Source: Hymenopus coronatus | Lineage: Eukaryota; Arthropoda; Insecta; Mantodea; Hymenopodidae | Direction of reading: 5' to 3' | Length of the DNA: 64,000 bases | Assembly: GCA_030762935.1 (NCBI GenBank) | Contig: CM060886.1 | Span: forward strand, 30,482,509 to 30,546,508 | Shown: one piece after another, positions 27,001 through 39,970 of the stretch | How positions within the stretch are numbered: position 1 is the first letter of the stretch | How the letters are laid out: each line of letters opens with the position of its first letter | The notes under the pieces: model-generated | Database searches by the model: none | What the model saw: the letters and a program-made list of their open reading frames with translations, nothing else | Told to the model about the DNA's origin: nothing | Position numbers and translations under genes: made by a program

Positions 27001-30000
27001 AATACTTCATCGGCTTAAGTGTCCCTTGGTGCGTTAAAAATATATCACAAAACTTTAAATTTCATTTAAAAATTAACATATTTTCTTTTTATATAGATGA
27101 TATGCTTAATTCCTAAACTTAGTTCTAAAAAATGGGGGTTGATTTGCATTTGGATAAATATGATATGCATTCATTGGCTGGCAACATAGGTAATATGTTA
27201 GGCAGCGCCATCTAGGCGATCCCAAGTGCCCACATGTGGGAGTTGTGGTGGACAAAGTGGTTTTCTCTGGGTCCTTTAGTTTTCCCAGCCACTCATTCAA
27301 CCAATTCCTCCATTATCACCTTTCCAATTATCAATTTCGCTTACATTTCATATCATCCACTTCTTGTTCATGCCTGGCTACTGGCCAACCCTTCGTAACA
27401 TATTCTCCATTCTGTGGTTTCATACTGTTGGCTGACTGACAGGCTTCTGACCCCTAGGCATTGGCTCCTAGGAGGGAGTCTATAAATGTGGGAATAATAA
27501 GCCAATTCGAAACAAAATGAAGGTAATAATGTTACCAATTTCCTCATTGCACTTTTCAGTATTGCTCCATATTTAGTGATGTGTTGCTAAGTATTTTGAA
27601 CTAGTTCCGGTAAAATATGATTCACAATTTTTCTTCCAAGTTTTAACTTTTAGTTGTTTTTCTTTTAAGTTTAGTGATTCAATTTAAGGCTTCAACTTAA
27701 GTTAAAGATTCGACTTTAACATTGTTAAAGTTGAAGCAATGCTTGTTAAGGTTTGTGCTTGTGACCTCATAGCACTTTTAAAGCATCTTGAGAAATCTAA
27801 GTTCCATACCACCCATGATGTATACTCAAGGTTAACCAACTTGGAGCACAGTTTCAAATTGATCAGCTAGGGTATTTTTGAAGGTGAAATAACTCAACTT
27901 TTAGAAACTGTTGGCAACCAGCTGCTTCAAGCAGAAGTTAAGCATTCTGTTATGTTAGAAGACTTACATCTTCAAAGTAAACCCTCAGAACTTTTCAGTT
28001 CTGATCCCTCAAACTGTGTATTCACAATGATGAACAATTCTTTCAATACTATGAAAATTGTGGTAAATGCTCTAAATCTTGTGAAGATTGTGTCAACTGC
28101 TGCTTCTAGAATTCAATCACACAGTCACAATTGTTACAACTTTCAATTGAGAAGCTTGAAATTGTGAAATGCCTACAACCAATCTACTTAAATAACCCTG
28201 AATTTGTAGCTGCAGCTCTACAAGCAGTATGGATTCTGCGTTCCACTGTGAACAGTGAACAACTATTTTCATAGTATATTGAGCTTTTGACTGACTGTGA
28301 AGATACAATCTAAGCAAGGAAATTTGGAAATCATAACCATGCTATCATTTGAAGTGTGATCCACTGGGTAAATATGTTGGAAGAATGGATTTCATAGTCA
28401 CAGATAAAAGTGCAATTAATATGCAAGTAAAACCGCATCATAATTCTAGATAGTTTGTACACATGTAAAAACAACATGCCTTTTCATGACTTGATACATA
28501 AAGTGTTAGTATTTAAAATAACTTATATATTAAATAATTTTCACTTATAACTAAACTTTTAAAATAATCCACTGCAAAAGTGTCTTTAAAATCAACTTTA
28601 TTACACTGAAAAATAACAATGAAAACCACAAAAAATAATGCTGAAATGTTCCAAAAATAAAACAAAATATTCCTGTCTCTACTTATGGGTGCATGTTGGC
28701 TCACTAATATTTCTGAGTTGACTGTCTAGTGGTGATATGCTCCTTCTTCAATAATGTAATGGTATAAATGGTAATGGATATGAGAGATACATACTTCAGG
28801 TTTGATGGGATGGTGGATTGATTGCAAAAAAAATTACAAAGGCATAAACACAAAACAGATCCATGCTTAAATGTACACTTTTGATGCAAGAACTAATTTA
28901 CAGCTGAAGTTAAAAGTGCTAAAATAAAATAAATATTTAAAATATAGAGCATAAATTGTATCATAATAAACTATGTTTTTAAGCAAAATGAAAACATACC
29001 TGAAGTTGGTCCATTAAAGTGGCATCACACAGATATGGAATAATGTGTTTCAACAGAGCAAGACATCCGACGAGGCCGCCCTCAAGATTTAAAGTAAGCT
29101 TTCGTTTGCATAATGCAATTAATTCTCCCATATGTGGCAGATACTGCAGAAGAATAAACTGTTCTCCATATAAAGCTACAATGTTTTAAAATGGAAAGAA
29201 ACATTAGAAATTAGCAAAGAGCAAACATTAAAGTATTAAGTTAGATTAATTACATGATTTGTTTCTCTATCTTTATAACTGTTTGTAATACAAACCTTTC
29301 TATTTAGCAATTGTTTTTTGTTGTTGTGTTTAACGCTTGCTTTTAGTACAATTGACACCACAGGCAATGACGATGATACATAGAATGTAGATGGAACACC
29401 AGTGGAATGCGATGGCGGAGGAAACCAGAGAAACCAACCCTTATGTTGCTTTACACACCACAAATCCCACATGCAGTTGCTTGGGGTTAACACATTGAAG
29501 CCCAGGCATTTCTTTAGTTGAAGGGCCAAGAAACGCAGGGTTTTTATGCCGACTTTGAGTTACTATTTACAATATGTCAATCAAATCTGCCAAAAAGTAT
29601 TGGGACAATCTAAAAATATGGTAATCAAGGATTTCTTAACAAGTAAGGAAATAGTCAAAACTTCCGTATTAATATTTTATTTTAAATTTACAACAAGTAT
29701 CAAATATGAGTTTGAAAAAATCTGTGTAAAGCAGTACACTCCGTTTATTGAAAGTTTGAAAAGCTCTACCTTGGAATCAGAATTTTCCAGAGCTTCATTT
29801 GTATACTGAATTTCAGCTTCAGTTCACAGAAGTCGAGGAAAATGCAGTATTTTAACATTTAAAAACACAAAACATAACAAATAGACCACCACCTTCAAGG
29901 AAAATGGCAGGATTACCCGCGAGCAACCAATAGTACTAACTCTCCTGAATTTCCTAATAGTTGACTACAGCAAGGACAAATTTGGTAGCACAAATCAGAC

Positions 30001-33000
30001 AACTTAACGATAACTGATGTAGGTTCTTTGCCGCATAGCTCAAGACCGAGTTAAGGTCGTGGAATTGCATTAAAAGTGTTAGAAATACCTGTCTGAACTA
30101 TACTCGGGCATGGGTCTCATGAACATTTTGCACGGCCCAAGCTAAACTCAGGCTTGGGCTTCAATGTGTTAAACCCGTGCTGCCTAGGTGAGAAACAAGT
30201 GGTCTAACCACTCAACCATGGTGCAGCCCCTTAACTAATATGCATATGAATTATGAAATTTATGGGTTTTAATGTTCTGACATTCAAAGCTGCGCATTTG
30301 TGAAAAGCATAAGTATTTGTTTACGGTATCTGCCATTTGACATACAGTAGGGAATCCTAACTAGGAGAACTTCAAATAAGTATAGCCCTGATAGGTCACT
30401 ATATTCCCCATAATTCTTAGTGTGATGTGATTACTTCCAAAACAAAATATTTTTGGCATATTTCTCAAATCATTTTCCTTATTTTGCTCATTGATGTAAT
30501 CTCCTTTTCAGAGAGTTTCCCCCCTCCCCCTTATTTTCGTCATATTTTAGGGATATGTCACTTTGAGTATTTTCAATAATGTTCCAGAAGGCTTCGAGAT
30601 GATTTGTATTTAATTTGAGATTTTTAATATAATTCATTTTTTTCCTTCTCAATCCAATTTCTTGGAATTAAGTACATATTATGTTAACCCCTTATCCTAT
30701 TTTTCATGGAATGTGCATTTAGTTCTTTCCCACTTTTTGGAATTCCATTCAGTTTCTTAGAATTAAGTAGCTTATGCTAGATCGAACCCCTATTTTTATT
30801 TTCTCTTCTTAGTACATATGTAGAGAAGGTATTGTACTGCACCCAAAAATTTTATACCTAGATGTCACCGGAAATACAAGTTTTAGGGTTCCAAAAAATA
30901 ATTTTTAGAAAAAGGTCTGCATGCACATGCAGGTGTGTGTGAGTGTGAGAGTGTGAGTGTGCGTGTGTGCGTGTCCATGTATCTATGAACACGATAACTC
31001 AAAAATGAAAAGGTGGTCACCCTCCATGGTGTAGTGGTTACCATACTAACTTCACATACCCTTGGTCGCAGGTTCTAACTGGCAGAGGAGGACAATGGAT
31101 TTTTTCGAGTGTAAAAATCCTTAACATAGCTTCCTTTGGAAGGGAAGTAAAGCTGCTGGTCCCATTTCAAGAGATTTACGGCATGTAAAAGAACTTCAAG
31201 CCTGATAAAAGAGGCCCCTGAACAAAACTAAGTGGCCTTTTGTGCCCAATATACAATGGGATGCTGAGAACCACAGCAGTTAAAGAGTTTCCATAAATAA
31301 AACTTGCATTTTTTTTTCTCCACCAAACTGGTATTCAAATTTTGTATCTTCTAAGGATGAGATACAATGGTTTTGAGGAAAATCCCTCCACACCAAAATA
31401 CTCTTTACATGGGAAAAATTTCAAAAATGGCTCTAACGATTTTTATTAAAATCTCTTTATTAAAGACATTTACATGATAAATAAAATGTATATCTTTAAT
31501 TTTCTGGGAATAGTCTCTGAAGCGAAGCTGTAACTCAAGGCTGCCCATGTTATTGCATTTAATAATCATGTATTTGACTCACTTCTCATTTTACTATAAC
31601 CATCATGTGCCAAAAGTTCCAGATTGTTGCAATGTGCACAAAGGAAAAGTTTTTATTGAATGATGATTTAGTCAAAATACATGTTTCATAATGCAGTAAT
31701 ATCCTAAGCACTATGCTAATGATGTGAATTTAATCTACAAGAAACAAAAATAATAGAATGTGGTTGTTTTGAAAACAAAACTTCTACCACTATTATCAAT
31801 GGAACAAAAACATACAACAGAAATTAGATATGAACTTTGTGGTTATTTATTACACATTTTGCTATAAATAACCGTATTATAAGCAACACAATTGCTTACT
31901 TCTTGTTAGAACTCCTGTCCTCTGTAGGAGTCTGGAGGTATTGGTCTGTGTGAGATACAGTAAAACTTAATGTACACATTTTTCAAGGTCATTGGGAGAA
32001 AAAAAAATTGTATAAGCATGTAAAACCCATCAGTGAAAGCATACACTAGGCAAGAATAAAGGGGAGGGTGGAGAAAAAACAAAATTATGCAAACTTTGTA
32101 TCAGAAAAATGCTTTAATCCTCTGTATAAGAAATCAAAAAAAAAGTATGGATTCTGTGTGACAACTATTTATGATGGCATAATACTAAATGAACTTTGAT
32201 AATTGCTTTTGGAATCAGCGGGACCTCAAAGCCTATATTTCTGGAGAAATCTCGACAACAAAATTTTTATAGAATATGATATCTTCTCTACCTACTATGT
32301 GCATAGTACATGTAGAAAGAAAAAAAGTAAAGCACATGAACCCCTGTCATTAGCTGTATGTTTATTTCCAGCTTGCGGTCCTGTCACTGAGCTATGGAGT
32401 AACAATGTTTCAACTAATTTCTCTGACTAATCTGGTAGCTGGATCATATTAAATGCTACTCCATTGCATTGTTTAATCTTTCCATATCCCTTTGAGTTGT
32501 AAGATCAAATTCTGAAACACACTGTAAATGCGCTATCTGAAGTCACATTTGTGGTTTTAAATAATGTTCTGTTTATGTACCATTTCTATATGTATGTATG
32601 TTGCCTTTTCACTCAAGAATGATCAACATAATTGTTATTAAACATGATGTTTAACAAACTTTAAGTTCCAATTAGAGAATACACTTGATGATATCTAATT
32701 ATTCTCTCTAAAATGAAAGGGGTTTAAAAAGGGCACAAATCAAACTATTTTGATTAATATTCAGGCTTTTAAATAATAATACAAATCAGAGATTTATAAA
32801 CATAATTTTCTGAAAAGTTTAATAGAATGAGCTCATATGAGGTTATTAAATGTATCATTTAGACAAAATAATATTTTATTGGAATTTTTCATATTGTGAA
32901 GCAATATAATTAATCATTACCATTGATTCAAATTAAATGATCTTATGCTTCACAAGCAAAGCTTATTTACCTATAGGACATATGTTTTGCTCTCCTTGAA

Positions 33001-36000
33001 GGCATCTTCGGCTGCAGCAAATGACGAAATTTCGGGAATCATTTTGGGCTTGGTTAAAGGTGGTGCCTAGTTTTGATTCTAAGAGTCCCAAAACAAGTTA
33101 TCGTCTACTGGCACATCAAAATTCATGAGGTTTCCTTCAAATTTTTTGTTGCTAAACACTCTTTAAGAGAGCACTTTAGCACCCAAAAACAACTACATCA
33201 AAAAGCTCATTAAACACCCCCCCCCAAAAAAATGAAGTGAAAGACACCTCCAGAAAAGTAACCAGGAATATGTAAAATTAGTTGCCCAGACTGTAAAGAA
33301 GTATATATTGGACAGGTGGAATGAAACATAGGCACATGTCTAAAAGAACATTTTAGAAACATGAAGAATAAAGAAATTGACAAATCAGCTGTATGTACGC
33401 ATTTTTGGGAGAAAAATCACAATGTTAATAATGAATTTCATCTTTTAAAATCTGTACAGAAGGCAGCAGAATTGAATGCATGAGAAAAAATCTACTTGAA
33501 AAAATTTGGAGAAAACCTCATGATTTTGATATGTCAGTAGAAGTCAACATTCTTTTAGGACTCTGAATCAACACCAGAAGCTATTACAAAGATCAAGAGG
33601 ATTCTGGAAATTTCATTTGACCACAGCCAAAGATGCCTTCAAGAAGGGAAAAACATATGTCCTAATGGAAAATAAGGTTTGTGAAGCAAAAGAGTGTACA
33701 TTAAAATCAATGTTAGTGATTACATTTAATATTATTTATGTATATAAACCAGCTACCATGAGAAACAATATAGTTACATTCCTTAAGAAGTAAAAACAAT
33801 AGATAAAAGTTTGCATACTAGCAAATATTTTACCTACATTAAGGATTTGATTCTTTCTTAGGATTCATTATTACTTATAATATCAAGAGTGCTTGATGTT
33901 AAACATTGAGAACACTTTGCTGATTACAGTGAAATCATAAATTTCTCTTATATTTTAATTTTGATTAACACATCTGAAAAACCACTTACAATATTGGTTT
34001 TAAATGTACACATTATAAGGGGGGAGGGAGGGAGAGAGAAAGAGTGGCGGGTGGTGGGCAAAATATTGCAGTTAAGCAATTATGCAAAATGAGCTATGAA
34101 CTCGACTATTCAAAAGTAAGTCTCAAATAAAAAAGTATGATATAACCAAGGGAGGAATTAAATGAACTAAAAGATAAAAATGTAAGTGACATAGTGTTAA
34201 AATACAGACTCAACAAATTAATATCACATAAAATATCACAACCAAGACCTGGTTATTATTAATGTTTATTAGTTTAGGGAACTACCTAATTACCTGCAAT
34301 GGAAGCAAGGCACTCCAGCACATTTAGTGCATTGTGGTCTCCAAGCACAAAGCCCTTGGTAATGCTAATCAATGGTGCATCAGATATGCTCAAAGCTATA
34401 CCAGAAGAAAGAGGAGTCAAATTTTCTTGTCCAAGGTAACACAGTGATAGCATGCGTAGCAAATTGCGAGACAGATGACGTGCAGTTAATACAGGACCCA
34501 GGCGGTGGGCCAACCAGATCACAGAATCCACACTCATATCTGATACCTACAAAATGTTATAAGCAATATAATTTAATACTTTCATAAATTTATAGCATAT
34601 ACCTATTTCCTGAATAATTAAGCTGATATATTCAAACAACACCATGAAATATTCAATAAACATCAGGTTCTTTAAAAAATAAGGGCAACACTAAATTTTA
34701 AAAATGTATTTTCTATCAAGGATAACACATAAAAACTGATGATAATGTCTTCTTATTCACTACGACTGCCATTTTAACAACATTTAATGGTTATAATAAA
34801 TGGATATGCAGCTAAAGCTATGAGTAAAATACATAGCACTAAGAAGTCAAATTATGATTTTATAACTGCATGCATTTATTTATGCCAACACAACATTAAA
34901 TTCCACAACTCACTTGTATATTTCCCAGTAAACCACGAGGTGATCTCAAATTATTTCGAGGTGGTGTAGTAATTAATCTATGACCAAAACTTATGTGACA
35001 GCCTATTGATATAAAATAGGATCATGGTTGTTTATGTAATTAATAGAGTGGGTGGGTTTTCTATAGATGTCAAATTAGATTGTCTCACCATGGTAATAAT
35101 ATTGATAACGAGGATAACGTGGATTATCGATTACATAACAGATTCCTCTAAATAGACTATAAAACCGTCAAATTCTTTAAGTTTAAAGATCATATCTATT
35201 AATACTCTAGTATAAAAATTTACAATAAAAATAATAGGGTATCTAATCCTAGTTAAATGCTGCTTAACTATGCCAAAAATATCCTTCAAATAGTGGCATT
35301 AAATTGTATAATAAACTCCCCCTATTCTTTAAGAAATTACCAAGCATGGCTGTATTTAGGAAGGAATTAAAGAGGTTTTTAATACACGGTTGCTTTTATT
35401 CTGTATATGAATGCCTGAAAACTGTCTAGTAAATTAACTTTTGTTATGAATATGTATTATATTTTGAAATCATTAAAACATGTTTTGATGTAATTCATTG
35501 TAAACAGAAACATCTTATACTTTTAGTTCTTCATATATTTACTTTCATTAATCTGTACAAACTAGTCTATACCTTATTTGTATCTGTAATATTGAATTGT
35601 TCGTAACTGATGAAGCCAATATTTCTGTAATAAAATCCTATGGTGAACAAACTTGAATTGAATTGGCCTACCACAATGGGGTCTTTATTATCTCCATTTG
35701 TAATACATAATTTACAAGGGTCGTTAGATTGATTACAAAACTAAACATATATTATAAATAATAACATAAGTATATACACTTTACAAAAAAATACAGGGGA
35801 TACCGTTATACAGGATTACTTATTTAATTTAAAATGCTGTAAGTTGGTCTGACTCTGCCTATCCAAATAGTGCAATGTTTAAAAGCTAGTTGTATGTGCT
35901 GGCTTAAAACATATACACATACGTACCTGCACACACTACAAGAAACAACTAAATACCAAAACCCATTTTAAAAAAATTACAAGTTTAAAATGTAAAATTA

Positions 36001-39000
36001 ATAATGTCAAAAATGGCTGATACCAAGGAAAAAGTTATTTGAAATAATTGTATCCTTTAAGGAAGTCTATATTTTTTGACAAGATAAAAAAATATCAAAA
36101 CTTTTCCATGTAAACGTTAGTTAGGGGTAGGGGGATAATTTTGATGATCTTCAAGTCATAGCTTTAAAAGACCCTGAGATTAAATACCAGGTTAGGAATT
36201 TACTGAACAGTTCTTCACAAGTTGACAATTCAAGGAGATTTTTGGCATATTTATGTAGATTTGGAATAATTATTATCCTTGTTATGGATAATACCATGGT
36301 GAGACAATCTAATTGGCATCTATAGAAAACCTACCCACTCTATTAATTACATAAAAAATCAGAATTACAATCCCATTTTATATAATTAGACTGTCACATA
36401 AGTTTTGGTCAAAGATTAATTACCACATCACTTAACAAAAAAAGGAATATCAACACATCATCAACACTGCAATCAACAATGAATTCAATCAAAAGAAATC
36501 ATGTAGTAATAGTGGGGGGGACCTGGAAATAGTTTGGATAGGAATCTCAATTACTCAATTGAGCTTGACATGGACCACATTGCCAAGGCCAGTAGCCAAG
36601 CTAATGTGAGCTTTGTGAATATCTTCTGGAGATACGACAAGCCTTGGATTAATGGGAGGGTGAGGGCAATTAATCACAGGCTTGATCAGTTTCTTAGTCA
36701 AAAGGGAACAGGCTAGATTAGAATCATTGACATGCCATCCATTGAAACACGTGGTTACACTAAACATAGCTTACATCTGAACTCCTGAGGCAAGGCTATG
36801 CTGATATATTCTATGCTGAGAGTCTCTCATGCACAACCATGGTTAGTTACTGTAATATTCCCGCTCTTGTTGTAGTAATGTTGCTCCTTTTTTGGAGTGA
36901 ATCAGATAAATAGCAGTAAATGTTTCAGAAATAAAACAGCAACCAGATAATCATTATTCCAAGTCATTAAAAAAAAAAGAGAACTCATTCACAGTATTTC
37001 ACCAAAATATTCAAAGTTTAAGGTATAAAGTAAATGAATCATTAATTAGTTTCAAATCTAAAAAGTTAAGTCCAGATATGTTATGTATCACAGAACATAA
37101 AAAAATATTACATTATTCAATGGATGGTTATAAAACAGCAGTTTGGTACTGTAGACAAAAACTCTCTAAAGGAGGTGTGAGTGTCTTTTAAGAATAATAT
37201 AAACTTCAACAGTATTGATCTTGAGAAGTACTCTCTGGAACAAACCTTGACTGTTGCACTGTTCATATTAACACAGTAAACCTACTAATTATATTAGTGA
37301 TATATAAAGCTCCCACAGAAAATCTTGACAGCCTTCTACACAACCTAGATATTATTCTAAAACTGCTCTTCATACCAAAGATTCAATTTATTTTGGTGGC
37401 GACTTAAACATAGATTTCTTGATAGACAGCTATCAAAAGCTGCAAATTTGTTCTCTATTCAGATCATACAATCTTATACATAGTCAATTATCAACTAGAA
37501 TTCAAAATAATTGCAAAACAGCTATCGACAACATTTTTATAGATATGTCTAAAAAGGAGTACCATGATATACAATCCTTTGTTAATGGACTTTCAGACCA
37601 TGATGGACAACTAATCAAAATAATTTATGATACTCCCTATTCCAAGAAAGCAAACCAGCACATAACCAGCTTTAGAAGTATAAATAAAGAAAGCAAGCAT
37701 AGTGTGTTTTAAAGTCAAACTGTTCAAAGAATCATGGGAAGAAATGTATAAATTAAATAATATAAATGACAAGTTTAACTCCTCCTTAAACACTTTCTTA
37801 AGAATCCATAGCTCCAGTTTTCCACTCCATGTAAAAAAAAAAAATTAATAATTCTAAAAATTACTAGCAAACAAAATGTATAGGAATACCATGTAGACAT
37901 AACAGAAAACTTTATTTAGCAACTAGAGAAAATAAGCACGGTAGTCATAAACAACACTATAAAATGCACTACAGAATGCCAAAAAAGGGTTATAGATGCA
38001 GCTAAAAAACTTTATTATGAAAAAAAAATACAGTCCTCTCACCATAAGCCTAGCACTATATGGAGCATTATTACAAAAGAGACTGGTATATGTCATTCGA
38101 AAAATGATATAAAAGAAATTAAAGTGAACCAAGTGACCACAAATGATCCCCAGCATAGAGCAAATGCAATTAATAAATATTTCATTCAGGTGGCAGAAAA
38201 TTTACTGACAAAGAAACAGCCTAAGCGAGATCCCATTCCATACCATCAGGAATTCTGTATGGAAAATTTGACATCCTTAGAGACAGTACCCACAAGTGCA
38301 ACCAAAATAAAAGAAGTAATACAATCCCTCAAAAGCAAGAATTCATCAGGATACAATGAAATTAGCACAAAAACATTAAAGGTATGTGCTAACATTATTT
38401 GCAAACCTTTTAGTCATATGTGTAACATATCTTTCTTAACAGGGACATTCTTGGACAGATTAAAATATTCAATTGTTAAATTATTAAACAAGAAAGAGCA
38501 AGAAATGTCAAACTATAAAGTATCTTTACTTATAGCTTTTTCGAAAATCTTTGAAAAAAATTATGTTTAAAAGGATTTATCACCATCCAGATAAATATAA
38601 TATTTTAGCAAAAGAACAGTTTGAATTCAGGAAGAGCATATCAACCAGTGATGCCATTTTCAAGTTAACTAATGAAGTTCTTAAGTCATTGGATAGCAAA
38701 CTTAATACACTAGGACTATTCAGTGATCTATCAAAGGCATTTGATTGTGTTAATCATGAAATACTTCTATCACAATTATCACACTATGGGATTAGTGGCA
38801 AAGGGTATCAATGGATTACACCTTACTTATCGAATAGAAAGCAAAAGGTTATAATAAATACTTCAAATAATAGCAATGAATAGTCTGAAATAAAGCATGG
38901 TGTCCCCTATTATTTTTAGTGTATATAAATAATCTACCTGCAATAATAAACAACAATGCCTATCCAGTTCTTTTTGCGGATGACACAAGTATTATAATTA

Positions 39001-39931
39001 AAGAACGCAATGTCAGTCAGCTACCAGATTCATCTAATAAAATCTTCAACACACTAGATAATTGGTTTGAAAATAACAAAATTCACATAAACTTTGAAAA
39101 AACTAACTACATTAATTTTTGTACAAAGCATAAAAACATGGCATACCTAAGGATAGAATATGAAAATAATCAGATTACAGAAGCCTGTAATACAAAATTC
39201 CTAGGTCTTATAATGATTGTAACATGAATTGGAAATACCATATTGATTATATCTTACCCAAACTGATCCCTGCATGTTTTGCAATCTGATCTTTAATTCA
39301 GCTTATAAATAAAAGCACACTAAAAATAGCTTATTATGCATATTTTCATTCATTGATGATCTATGGAATAATATTTTGGGAAAATTCAGTAAATGCTAAA
39401 AAAGTGCTCATGCAAAAAAAAAAAAAAAAGGTAATATGAATAATATGAATATTTGCAGGAGCAGGTGATACACTCACAGCAAGCAACTTTTCAAAATGTT
39501 TGGAATTTTATCAATTAGTCTGTGAATATATTCTAGCCATATTCATTTGCAATAAATAACCCAGAAATGTTTACAAGACATAGACAGGACTTGCACAGAC
39601 CAACAAATAATTTGCAGTCATTCCAAAAAGGGATTTAATACAAAGGAATATTTTTGTTTAATTCACTTCCCTCTTCTATAAAAGAATTGCACATGAACAA
39701 AAACAAGTTTAGATCAGAATTAAAAAAATATCTTATTACTCACACCTTCTATGCACAGGAGGCTTCCATTCAATCAAAAAATACTGGCAATAATGTAATA
39801 TTGTAAATATAATAAACTAAGAATGCATGTGTATGATTAGGTTTTTAGATACAGACATTTAATTGTAAATTATACCAGAGTTATTATTTGTTAATAAATG
39901 TATTAATAAGTATGAATAAATGTAATTCTTG

Positions 39932-39970
<39 letters not shown>

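Noticed and set aside
29546..29809. 87-residue open frame inside the TTAA element
   Set aside because: It matches no transposase motif I know and is too short to call a gene; mentioned only as content of the element.
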